Shown here: one piece after another, positions 1-6,772 of the stretch | Layout: each line of letters starts with the position of its first letter | Numbering within the stretch: the first letter of the stretch is position 1 | Assembly: GCA_036263035.1 (NCBI GenBank) | Contig: DATAHR010000059.1 | Span: 1-9,497 of the forward strand | Direction: 5' to 3' | Source of the DNA: JAICYJ01 sp036263035 | GTDB taxonomy: Bacteria > Actinomycetota > Thermoleophilia > Gaiellales > JAICJC01 | Length of the DNA stretch: 9,497 nucleotides | Made by a program: the position numbers and the translations under genes | The notes under the pieces: model-generated | Told to the model about the DNA's origin: nothing | The model's database searches: none | What the model saw: the letters and a program-made list of their open reading frames with translations, nothing else

Positions 1-40
1 CGGCGAGGAGCGCGAAGGCGAGGCCGAGCCGGATGTTCAT
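1..40 (-). CDS. N-terminal start of a leftward gene, truncated by window edge
   Basis: On the minus strand an ATG at 40-38 opens a frame reading MNIRLGLAFALLA before the window ends. Every codon after the start ends in G or C, as in the real genes here, and the residues are those of a signal peptide or first membrane helix: one Arg, then a hydrophobic run. The upstream bases show only a weak Shine-Dalgarno. The frame lies 98 bp downstream of the dikinase operon and points the same way, so it could be a third operon member or a separate exported or membrane protein. Thirteen codons do not allow a family call. The start itself is a moderate inference. Confidence 0.4.
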   Translation of the reverse strand, partial: MNIRLGLAFALLA

Positions 41-138
41 GGCTCAAGCGTGAACCAACGGCCGCCTCGCCGGCAACCGAAGAGACACGTAGTCGTGATG
101 CGGCCTTCCCACACGCGAGCCTGACCCAGCCCCGCAGA

Positions 139-1404
139 TCAGCGCTGCGCCGCGCGCGCCTCGGCCAGCGCCTGCTCCGCAGCCCGGAACTCGCGTGCGA
201 TCGTCTGCAGCAGCTTCCAGGCGATCACGCCGTTCTTCTCCACCAGCGGCTTGAACTCCCAGAGCGTCAGCCCGTAGCAGACCATGTCGTTGGCGGCCGT
301 GATCGTGGCGATCCGCGCCCCCTCGTCGAGCAGGGCGACCTCGCCGAAATGGTCGCCCGCCCGCAGCTCGCCGCGCTGCTCCCCGCCGATCGTCACGATT
401 GCGTCGCCCGACTCGATCACGTAAAAGGCGGCCCCGCCCGAGCCCTCCTTGATCACCGTCTCGCCGGCGGCGAACCGCCGCTCCTTGAAGAGCTCCGCAA
501 TCGACGCCAGCTCCGACTCGTCCAGCTCTCCGAACAGCCGGGTGTGACGGAGCGCCTCCACCCGCGGGTCTGCCTGCGGCGTCTCGCCGCCGCCCGCCCG
601 CGTGATCGCGCGGCACTGCAGCAGGTACAGCCGGCCGTCAGCGAACGCCCACTCGATGTCCCGCGCCAGGCCGTACACCTCCTCACAGCGGGCGGCCAGC
701 CGGTGCAGCTGCTCGAGTTGGTCGTCGTCCAGGCACAGGCGCTCGGCGTCCTGCGCCGGCACCTCCTCCTCCGACGTGCCGCCCTGCGGACGCGTGCGGA
801 TGGCCACCCGCTTCAGCCCCGGCGTCCGCTCGAGCACCTCGCCCGAGGATGAGATCCGGTAGCTGTCGGGGATCACCAGCCCGGCAACCACGGCCTCACC
901 GAGGCCCCAACCGGCCTCGATCACCCGCTCGTCCTCGCCGGTGATCGGGTTGCGCGTGAACATCACGCCGGCCGAATCGGGGTCGAGCAGCGCCTGCACC
1001 ACCACGCCGACGCTCGGCCGCGCGAACATCCCGACGCGCTGCCGGTAGGTGATGGCCGAGTCGGAGTTCGCCGACCACCAGACCTCGCGCACCGCGGCGC
1101 CGACGTCGTCCGCGGTCGGCACGTTCAGCAGCGTCAGGTGCTGGCCGGCGAAGCTCGCATCCGCGCCATCCTCGTCGACGGCGGACGAGCGCACCGCGAG
1201 CGGCCCGCCCAGCGGACGCACCATCTCACCGACCTGCTCGATCGCCGCGGCGTCGCCGCCAGCCACGGCCTCGACCAGGTCGCCCGCTATGGCAACGCCC
1301 GGCGGGATCGGCAGATCGGCCCGGGTGGCGTCACCCAGGCCGACCGCCTTCGATCCGTACAGCGACTCGTCGTGTGCGTCGTCGAGCCTGACGACACCGG
1401 TCAC
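139..1404 (-). CDS. PEP-synthase-like ATP-grasp subunit fused to a cyclic-nucleotide-binding domain
   Basis: 421 residues in two domains. Residues about 1-268 match the PEP/pyruvate-binding ATP-grasp domain (PPDK_N) of PEP synthase and rifampin phosphotransferase. Visible motifs are GSKAVGLG with Lys19, AVRSSA with Arg72 followed by SFAGQ, MFTRNPITG at 149-156, EAGWGLGEAVVAG, and the closing DIEWAF/LLQCRAIT with Glu251 and Gln263. Residues about 283-405 are a cNMP-binding (CAP/CRP-type) domain; its phosphate-binding cassette FGEVALL...GARIAT keeps Glu355 and Arg364. The family uses ATP to phosphorylate a histidine on a swivel domain, but that domain is absent here and sits in the upstream gene. 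The start is GTG, overlapping the upstream stop as GTGA, which implies translational coupling. The substrate cannot be read from the sequence. cNMP control of the kinase is an inference from the fusion. The domain calls are firm; the specific reaction is not. Confidence 0.9.
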   Translation of the reverse strand: MTGVVRLDDAHDESLYGSKAVGLGDATRADLPIPPGVAIAGDLVEAVAGGDAAAIEQVGEMVRPLGGPLAVRSSAVDEDGADASFAGQHLTLLNVPTADDVGAAVREVWWSANSDSAITYRQRVGMFARPSVGVVVQALLDPDSAGVMFTRNPITGEDERVIEAGWGLGEAVVAGLVIPDSYRISSSGEVLERTPGLKRVAIRTRPQGGTSEEEVPAQDAERLCLDDDQLEQLHRLAARCEEVYGLARDIEWAFADGRLYLLQCRAITRAGGGETPQADPRVEALRHTRLFGELDESELASIAELFKERRFAAGETVIKEGSGGAAFYVIESGDAIVTIGGEQRGELRAGDHFGEVALLDEGARIATITAANDMVCYGLTLWEFKPLVEKNGVIAWKLLQTIAREFRAAEQALAEARAAQR

Positions 1405-3041
1405 TCGAGCACCGCCACCTCACCGGCGTCGCCGTTCACGCGCACACGGGCACCATCGGGGATCAGCTGGGTGCCGTCGCGTGTGCCGACCACGCCGGGA
1501 ATGCCGTACTCGCGCGCGACGATCGCAGCGTGCGAGAGCCGGCCGCCGCTGTCCGTGACGATGGCGCCGAGCAGCGGCAGCAGGATGTTGAACGCCTCGG
1601 AGGTCGCCTCGGTGACGAGCACGTCGCCCTGCTGGATGCGGTCGAACTCCGTCGGCCCGGCAACGCGGCGCGCAGTCCCCTCGTACGAGCCGGGGCTGGC
1701 GCCCAGTCCGCGGAGCAGCTTCTCCTCGTGCTCCTCCTGGGAGGGGGCGAACATCTCGCCCATGACCAGGCCCATGGCCTGCATCACGCGGCGCGCGCCC
1801 GGGGGCAGACCGGATGGGTCGGGGGGCGGCGCCGGCGGGTCGCCGAGGTGCTGGGGCACGTCCTTCGCGGTCAGCGAGGTGCGCAGCTCCTGCCGCTCGG
1901 CCAGCTCCTCCGCCGACGGGCCGGCGCCCTCGGTCAGAAGCGACGTCATCTCACCGACGGTCGCGTCGATCAGATGCTCGGGATCCCGGATGCGGCCGGT
2001 CGCAGCCAACCTGCGGCCGGCAGCGATCACGGCACGCCGCATGATGCCGGACGCCCAGATGTCGCTGAAGACCCCGCGCTCGTCGCGAACGCGATAGGTC
2101 AGCCGCGCCTCGGCCAGCAGCTCGTCGAACTCGGCCCGGTGCTCCTCCGGGACCTTGCCCCGCACCTCCGCGATGCGTGCGTCGACGTCGTCGACCGCTC
2201 GGTCCGAACCGTCGACGGCGACGCGGATCGCCCGCAGGAGCGCGTCGGGCAGCTCCAGCGCGTAGCGTCCGGAGATGTCGAAGCCGTCGAGCAACCGGTA
2301 GCCGACCAGATCCAGGTAGGCCGATGCCGCGGCCCCTGTCTCGCCGTCGAGCGACCGCAGCTGGGCGAGCACCTCTGCGGGATCGCCGTCGGAGGCGAGC
2401 AGCCGCTGGGCCTCCCCGTCCTCCTCGAGGGCTGACCGGAGACGCTCCAGCTCGTCCGACGCACCGGCCGAGACGGGCGCTGCGCCGCGCATCAGCCCGA
2501 GCAGCTCCGACACGCCCAGGCCTGTCCACCCGCTCGCGTGGACGAGGAAGTCGCCGGTCGGGACGGAGGGCGCGGCCGTGAAGCGCATGTGCTGGTAGAT
2601 CATGTCGCTGTGGTGGTCAGCGCACCGGCGCACGTAGTCGACCAGCTCGGAGTCGGACAGTCCTTCGGGATCGACCGCCTGCAGCTCGCGGTGCTTTGCC
2701 ACAGAGGCGGGCTTGAACTGCTCGTCCCACTCCCGGAGCTGCTCGCGCCAGACCTTGTCCTGCCAGACCTGCTCCGCGCGCTGGATCCGCTCGGGGATCT
2801 CGGCCTCGTCCACCGGCGCCACCGTGGAGTATGCGAAGCCGTTGACGTAGCGGTGATCGGGGCCGTTGATCACCATGCCGTAGTACCGGGCGAATTCCCG
2901 CACACCCCGGCGGAAGGGCTCCGGGTGCGTCTCCGTCCAGTAGCGGGTCACGGGCCGGGGGAAGTGGACGGCGTCGATGTGCCAGGAGCCTGGCCCCGGC
3001 GCTTCGAAGTGCAGCTGGGTGGTGGTCTCAACCGAACTCAT
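1401..3041 (-). CDS. PEP-utilising enzyme swivel-domain subunit (PEP synthase/rifampin phosphotransferase-like)
   Basis: 546 residues. The C-terminus (about 465-546) is the phosphohistidine mobile domain of PEP-utilising enzymes: GDVLVT, then TDSGGRLSHAAIVAREYGIP with catalytic His504, then GVVGT and a closing VRVNGDAGEV. Residues 1 to about 440 are largely helical and resemble the central region of rifampin-phosphotransferase-like proteins, including an N-terminal FEAPGPGSWHID...FPRPVTR stretch. No ATP-grasp domain is present; it is supplied by the next gene, which overlaps by 4 bp. Together the two cover the domain set of one rifampin phosphotransferase or PEP synthase, but the swivel half is encoded first. 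The ATG at 3041 follows GAAGGTGA at about 8 nt, a good ribosome site. The expected role is to carry phosphate from ATP to an acceptor held by the central domain. The acceptor is unknown: antibiotic, pyruvate or another metabolite. I see no rifamycin-associated element upstream. Confidence 0.88.
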   Translation of the reverse strand: MSSVETTTQLHFEAPGPGSWHIDAVHFPRPVTRYWTETHPEPFRRGVREFARYYGMVINGPDHRYVNGFAYSTVAPVDEAEIPERIQRAEQVWQDKVWREQLREWDEQFKPASVAKHRELQAVDPEGLSDSELVDYVRRCADHHSDMIYQHMRFTAAPSVPTGDFLVHASGWTGLGVSELLGLMRGAAPVSAGASDELERLRSALEEDGEAQRLLASDGDPAEVLAQLRSLDGETGAAASAYLDLVGYRLLDGFDISGRYALELPDALLRAIRVAVDGSDRAVDDVDARIAEVRGKVPEEHRAEFDELLAEARLTYRVRDERGVFSDIWASGIMRRAVIAAGRRLAATGRIRDPEHLIDATVGEMTSLLTEGAGPSAEELAERQELRTSLTAKDVPQHLGDPPAPPPDPSGLPPGARRVMQAMGLVMGEMFAPSQEEHEEKLLRGLGASPGSYEGTARRVAGPTEFDRIQQGDVLVTEATSEAFNILLPLLGAIVTDSGGRLSHAAIVAREYGIPGVVGTRDGTQLIPDGARVRVNGDAGEVAVLE

Positions 3042-3111
3042 GGGTCACCTTCTCGATCGGTGTCATGGCAGGCCGCCACGCGACCCACCAGCCTGGTAGG
3101 CGGAACGTCAT
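3028..3111 (-). CDS. possible 27-codon tryptophan-rich leader ORF overlapping the dikinase start
   Basis: A short frame opens at ATG 3111-3109 and stops at 3028-3030, 14 bases inside the swivel-subunit gene in another frame. It reads MTFRLPGWWVAWRPAM and continues to a Phe-Gly end. Three tryptophans occur within five residues (WWVAW), unusual for a random frame and suggestive of a leader or attenuator peptide. No good Shine-Dalgarno precedes it, so translation is doubtful. The open frame continues far upstream antisense-free of stops, which is common in DNA this GC-rich and weakens the case. Confidence 0.15.
   Translation of the reverse strand: MTFRLPGWWVAWRPAMTPIEKVTHEFG
3084..3100 (-). other. 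stem-loop in the leader of the split-dikinase operon
   Basis: CCCACCA at 3084-3090 and TGGTAGG at 3094-3100 form a 7-bp stem with a 3-nt loop (one G-U pair). It lies 43 nt upstream of the ATG at 3041, in the 155-bp gap below the SulP gene. No run of T follows, so it is not an obvious terminator. It could be a leader structure or chance pairing. Confidence 0.25.
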
Positions 3112-3196
3112 GGAGCGGTTCTTGCCATCACCCCCTGCTGTGCAGACCCCGGGAAACGACGGGGGCCGCGATTCTACGCCTGTTCTCGCCCCGGCG

Positions 3197-4852
3197 TCAG
3201 CTGCCGGGGGTGCGTCGCTCGAAGGCGTCGCGGGCGGCCGCGACGGTCGCAAACCGTGGCGCCGTGATCCCGAAGCGGTCGAGCTCGTGTGCCAGGTGAT
3301 CGGTGGCCTGCGCGACCGCGAGGACGATTCCCCGGGACTGCAGCTGATCCTGCAGGTCGAGCAGCGCCTTCCCGCCCGTGTAGTCGACGTCGTCCATCGC
3401 GTCGGCCTGGAGCACGAGCCAGGCCGGCGGATGGGGGACGTCCACGAGGGCGATGATCTCGTCCTGGAGACGCTCGGTGTTGGCGTAGAACAGGCCGACG
3501 CCGAAGCGGTAGACGACCAGCCCCGGCTCCGGTTCCGACCAGACGTCGTGCGGGGCGTAGTGGCGCCGCACGTGCAGCACCAGCGAGAGCACGATCGCAA
3601 GCACGATGCCCTGCTCCACTCCGAGGATGACGACCGTCACCGTCGTGACCGCGGCCACGACGAACTCGTCGCGCCGCAGGCGCCAGATCTCGCGCATTGT
3701 GCGGATGTCGATCAGCTTGATGCCGATCAGGAAAACGACCGAGGACAGCACGGCGTTCGGCAGGTACTGGAGCGGACGCGTCAGGAACAGCAGCACCACA
3801 GCCACCACGGCGGCCATGGTCAGCTGCGCGACCTGGGTGCGCCCGTGTGCCTCGTCCACCATCTCGGTCTTCGTCGGGCTGCCGTTGACCACGAACGTGC
3901 CGCTGAGGCCGGCGGCCAGGTTGGCGGCGCTGAGGCCGAGCAGGTCGTCATCCTCAGAGAACCGCTCGCGGTACTTGACCGCGTATGCGCGGGAGGTGGC
4001 TGCGCTCTGGGCGAGGATGACCAGGAACATCGATCCGGCGGTCGCGAACAGCGACTCTGCGGTGTTCCAGCCCACCCCGGGCGGAAGGCCGATGTGAGGC
4101 AGGCCGCTTGGCACTGCACCGAGTGTCGATACGCCGTGCGACTGGAGATCGGCCGCCCAGCTCACGACGATGGCGCCGACGACGGCGACCAACCCGCCGG
4201 GGACCGCCTTCACCCAGCGGTCGAACACCACCAGCACGGCCAGCACCGCGGCCGACACCGCGACCGTCGCGCCGGACGCCTGGCCAAGCTGCGTGAGGGT
4301 GTCCCACGCCTTGATCAGCGTGCCGCTGACCCGCTGGGCGCTGACATGGGGCGCCGGCGTGCCGAGCATCCCGCCCAGCTGCCCGAGCGCCACCTGGATG
4401 CCGACGCCCGTCAGGAAGCCGACAAGGACGGTGCGCGAGATGAAGTTTGCGAGCAGGCCGAGCCGCGCCACCCTCGCCACCACGAGCAGCACACTGCAGA
4501 TCAACGCGCTCAGGCTGGCAATGGCCAGCCACCGGTCCGAGCCCGGCTCGACGCCGGCGATGCCGAGCCCGGCAATGCCGGCGTACATGATCGCGGCGGT
4601 GGCGGAATCGCCGCCGACGACGAGATGGCGCGAAGAGCCGAGGATCGCGAACGCCACCACGGGGATCAGAATCGTGTAGAGCCCGGTGATGACCGGGGTG
4701 CCCGCGATCTTCGTGTACCCCATCACCTCGGGGATCGCGAGCGCGGCCAGGGTGATGCCCGCCAGCATGTCCTGCGACAGCCAGGCGCGCTGGTACGGGC
4801 GGATGCTCCCGAACGGGTGAGCGAGGTTTCCGAGGGGCGTTCGGCCTGTCAT
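3197..4852 (-). CDS. SulP-family inorganic anion transporter with C-terminal STAS domain
   Basis: 551 residues from the ATG at 4852. The start of the membrane core carries the SulP signature: DMLAGITLAALAIPEVMGYT, then AGTPVITGLYT, then LGSSRHLVVGGDSATAA. About ten to twelve hydrophobic segments follow, up to about residue 415 (for example VVLLFLTRPLQYLPNAVLSSVVF and the EFVVAAVTTVTVVILGVEQG stretch). The last 120 or so residues form a STAS domain with the strand WLVLQADAMDDVDYTGGKALLDL. Proteins of this family move sulfate, bicarbonate or other anions across the cytoplasmic membrane; the substrate cannot be told here. A frame extends to an ATG at 4954, but that start would run into the divergent STAS gene and add 34 residues not typical of the family, so 4852 is preferred, although no clear Shine-Dalgarno precedes it. 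No carbonic anhydrase or sulfur-assimilation gene is adjacent. Confidence 0.93.
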   Translation of the reverse strand: MTGRTPLGNLAHPFGSIRPYQRAWLSQDMLAGITLAALAIPEVMGYTKIAGTPVITGLYTILIPVVAFAILGSSRHLVVGGDSATAAIMYAGIAGLGIAGVEPGSDRWLAIASLSALICSVLLVVARVARLGLLANFISRTVLVGFLTGVGIQVALGQLGGMLGTPAPHVSAQRVSGTLIKAWDTLTQLGQASGATVAVSAAVLAVLVVFDRWVKAVPGGLVAVVGAIVVSWAADLQSHGVSTLGAVPSGLPHIGLPPGVGWNTAESLFATAGSMFLVILAQSAATSRAYAVKYRERFSEDDDLLGLSAANLAAGLSGTFVVNGSPTKTEMVDEAHGRTQVAQLTMAAVVAVVLLFLTRPLQYLPNAVLSSVVFLIGIKLIDIRTMREIWRLRRDEFVVAAVTTVTVVILGVEQGIVLAIVLSLVLHVRRHYAPHDVWSEPEPGLVVYRFGVGLFYANTERLQDEIIALVDVPHPPAWLVLQADAMDDVDYTGGKALLDLQDQLQSRGIVLAVAQATDHLAHELDRFGITAPRFATVAAARDAFERRTPGS

Positions 4853-4927
4853 TTCGAGGGAGGTCGAGTATCCCTGATCTTCCCGGCGGCCGGTCGTCGC
4901 CGCGGCGGGGTGTATCGTCGGGCGGCA
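4853..4927. promoter_or_regulatory. shared divergent promoter region, SulP transporter / STAS-HATPase pair
   Basis: Only 75 bp separate the preferred starts of the leftward transporter and the rightward STAS gene, so the promoters of both must lie here or inside the opposite gene. A TATCGT hexamer at about 4912-4917 sits close enough to the ATG at 4928 that a leaderless or very short leader transcript is possible, in keeping with the weak ribosome site. No operator palindrome is evident. Confidence 0.4.
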
Positions 4928-5311
4928 ATGGGCATGGAGGAGATCTACGGTCAACTGATCGTGCAGGCAGGGGGCCCGGTGGGCGTCGTGTCACTTCGTG
5001 GTGAGCATGACCACGTGTCCAAGTCGCAGCTGGAGGGAATCGTCGAGACGCTTCTGGATGACCCATCGACGCGGGCGGTGATTGTCGACCTGTCGGACAC
5101 GGACTTCGTGAACCTGCCCGTCGTGGGTGCGCTCGCCCGGGCCACGGAGCGGGCGAACGGGCGCGACAAGCAGTTCATCGTCATCCTGCCCGAGGCGGGG
5201 CGTTCCATCGTCCGCCGCCTGTTTGAGCTGATCGAGGCCGACACGTTGCTTCGAGTGGTGCCGAGCATGGAAGAGGCGCTTGCGACCGCCCGCGGGGAGG
5301 CGGGGGCGTGA
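4928..5311 (+). CDS. STAS-domain protein, anti-sigma factor antagonist-like, with degenerate phosphorylation site
   Basis: 127 residues, a single STAS domain of normal SpoIIAA/RsbV length. It has the opening strands (LIVQAGGPVGVVSLRGEHD), the central strand and helix (AVIVDLSDTDFVNLPVVGALARA), and a C-terminal RLFELIEADTLLRVVPSMEEAL that fits the family ending. In classical antagonists the central motif is F-[MIV]-D-S-[ST]-G-L-G, with the serine phosphorylated by the partner kinase. Here it is F-V-N-L-P-V-V-G, so the Asp and both hydroxyl residues are replaced (Asn62, Leu63, Pro64). It overlaps the following HATPase gene by 4 bp (GTGA), the usual arrangement for partner-switching pairs. The start could be ATG 4928 or ATG 4934; neither has a strong ribosome site, and a longer open frame to the left is only the antisense of the transporter. 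The STAS fold is well supported. A partner-switching role is inferred from the neighbour. Confidence 0.88.
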   Translation: MGMEEIYGQLIVQAGGPVGVVSLRGEHDHVSKSQLEGIVETLLDDPSTRAVIVDLSDTDFVNLPVVGALARATERANGRDKQFIVILPEAGRSIVRRLFELIEADTLLRVVPSMEEALATARGEAGA

Positions 5312-5703
5312 AGCGCGAGGTTGACATGCAGCTGACGCTCGCCGCGGATCCTGCCGAGCTGGGCAGGGTGCGTCAGATGGTTCGGGCGATCGGCGCGACC
5401 CTGCGCCTACCCGCTGCCGAGACGAACGACATGGTGCTGGCGGTGGACGAGGCATGCGCGAACGTTGTCGCGCACGCCTACGAGCCCGGTCACCCGGAGC
5501 GGATCATGCACGTCCGCGCCCACACGCAGGCGGACGAAGTGGTGTTTGTCGTCAGTGACAACGGCTCGCCGATCGTCGAGGGCAAGTCGCCCGGCGCCGG
5601 CCTCGGGCTCCGGCTGATCGAGGGCCTCAGTGACCAGCTCGAGATCGAGGGCCCGGGAGACGACGGCACCCGCCTCACGATTCACTTCAACCTGGAGCGC
5701 TAG
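5308..5703 (+). CDS. RsbW/SpoIIAB-like ATP-binding anti-sigma regulatory protein (HATPase_c)
   Basis: 131 residues, the whole length a GHKL-type ATPase domain. The N-box is LAVDEACANVVAHAY with Glu48 and Asn52; the G1 box is VSDNGSP with Asp84 and Gly86; the G2 box is SPGAGLGLRLIEGLSD; and the last strand holds Gly120-Thr121 (GTRLTIHF). This is the layout of anti-sigma factor serine kinases such as RsbW, SpoIIAB and the many stand-alone actinobacterial homologues. Known members bind a sigma factor or phosphorylate a STAS antagonist. The GTG start at 5308 has GGAGG 7 nt upstream and overlaps the STAS stop, so the two proteins should be made together. A second possible start is ATG 5326. No sigma factor or PP2C phosphatase lies in the window, so the target is unknown. 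All ATP-binding motifs look intact, whereas the paired STAS protein lacks the usual phosphoacceptor. Confidence 0.92.
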   Translation: MKREVDMQLTLAADPAELGRVRQMVRAIGATLRLPAAETNDMVLAVDEACANVVAHAYEPGHPERIMHVRAHTQADEVVFVVSDNGSPIVEGKSPGAGLGLRLIEGLSDQLEIEGPGDDGTRLTIHFNLER

Positions 5704-5734
5704 GCGAGCTGCGCAATGCTGAGGCATCGCCGCG

Positions 5735-6739
5735 TCACTCACGCGTCGGAGCCGGCGCAGCCGCTTCGTCCGGCTGCCGTGCGTCGGTGGATGTGAACAG
5801 GCCGCGGACCGCGCGGCGCAGCTGGACGCCCAACGGCTCGGAGACCGGCTGCGCCGGTGCCGACCATGCCGATGCCACCTCCGCCCCGAACAGCAGCGCG
5901 GATGCGTACAGGTACACCGCATACAGGAAGACGAACACCCCGGTCAGCGAGCCATAGACGACGCTGAGATGCGTGGCGCTGCGGTAGACGAGCCCGGAGG
6001 CGAGCGAGATGCCGAGAAACAGGATCGCGGTGATCACCGCGCCGGCGAGTGCATCGCTCCGGCTCATGCGCCGCGTGGGGACGAGCCGGTAGAGCAGCAG
6101 CACGACGCCGACCCACACGGCCGCCGTTGCCAGCCGAGGAAGCAGGGTGCCGCTGAGGGGAGCATCGATGCCCGTCGCCGTCTCGATCCGGTGCAGGGCG
6201 TGCTGGGTCAGGCGGTCAAGCGCGGTGAGGGCCACCGTCGTCAGCACGAGCAGCGCTGCGCCCACCACGAGCAGCAGGTCAATCAGCTTGCCGCGGACGA
6301 CCGGCCTGCCGTGCTGAGCGTGCGTGGCGACCTCGAGCCCGGCGCGGATCGCCGCCATCATGCCGGTCGCGCTCCACACGAACACGGCCAGCGTCAGCAG
6401 GCCCAGCAGCCCGGGAGGCGGGGTGATCGACGAGATGGCGCCGGCCACGTCCGCACGGTCAGCCGCCTCGGCGGGCAGCGCGTTGACGATGGCGGTCACC
6501 ACCGCGTCCCTGACCTCAGCGTTGCCGAGCATGACACCGAAGACGGAGACGAGCACCACGGCCAGCGGTACGCTCGAAAACAGCACCCGATAGGCGATCC
6601 CCGCGGCATGCTGCGGGCAGCGGTCGGCGAAGTACCGGTTCGCTGCCGCCACGAGGACACGAACGATCCTCCCCGCGTGCGCGAGGAGCGAAGAAGACGG
6701 TCGCGGTGGCTCGCGATGCACAGGCGCAGTGAACCACAC
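5735..6739 (-). CDS. YihY/BrkB-family integral membrane protein
   Basis: 334 residues. After a short cytoplasmic N-terminus comes the family opening AANRYFADRCPQHAAGIAYRVLFSSVPL, then six hydrophobic segments at about residues 47-72, 108-130, 150-172, 197-218, 230-252 and 260-288. Typical family features are ITPPPGLLGLLTLAVFVWSA, the FLGISLASGLVY segment and the YGSLTGVFVFLYAVYLYASALLFGAE stretch near the end. The C-terminus is polar and Ala/Pro-rich, presumably cytoplasmic. YihY/BrkB proteins were once called ribonuclease BN, but that assignment was withdrawn, and the molecular function is not settled. The start is GTG 6739; the next in-frame GTG, at 6721, has no better ribosome site. The gene converges on the HATPase gene with a 31-bp gap and follows a possible small gene on the same strand by 33 bp. 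Confidence 0.92.
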   Translation of the reverse strand: MWFTAPVHREPPRPSSSLLAHAGRIVRVLVAAANRYFADRCPQHAAGIAYRVLFSSVPLAVVLVSVFGVMLGNAEVRDAVVTAIVNALPAEAADRADVAGAISSITPPPGLLGLLTLAVFVWSATGMMAAIRAGLEVATHAQHGRPVVRGKLIDLLLVVGAALLVLTTVALTALDRLTQHALHRIETATGIDAPLSGTLLPRLATAAVWVGVVLLLYRLVPTRRMSRSDALAGAVITAILFLGISLASGLVYRSATHLSVVYGSLTGVFVFLYAVYLYASALLFGAEVASAWSAPAQPVSEPLGVQLRRAVRGLFTSTDARQPDEAAAPAPTRE

Positions 6740-6772
6740 GTGCCCTGGCGCGCCTGAGCGGTGTCGAAGCCG

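Noticed and set aside
44..616. A 190-residue minus-strand frame overlapping the dikinase ATP-grasp/cNMP gene
   Set aside because: Out-of-frame shadow of the real gene, with extreme Arg/Gly/Ala composition.
3042..3196. Rifamycin-associated element or riboswitch ahead of the phosphotransferase-like operon
   Set aside because: I looked for the inverted repeat typical of rifamycin-resistance promoters and for known riboswitch cores and saw neither; only a small stem-loop is present.
4853..4954. Upstream ATG at 4954 for the SulP transporter
   Set aside because: It would overlap the divergent STAS gene and add 34 residues without family similarity. The ATG at 4852 directly precedes the conserved N-terminal region.
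3065..5311. A 748-residue plus-strand open frame
   Set aside because: Most of it is the antisense of the SulP gene, with low-complexity Arg/His/Asp-rich translation. Only the last 127 codons, from 4928, are the real STAS gene.
5713..5730. Hairpin between the convergent HATPase and YihY-family genes
   Set aside because: The stem has a central mismatch and only 4+2 pairs with no T-run; too weak to call a bidirectional terminator.
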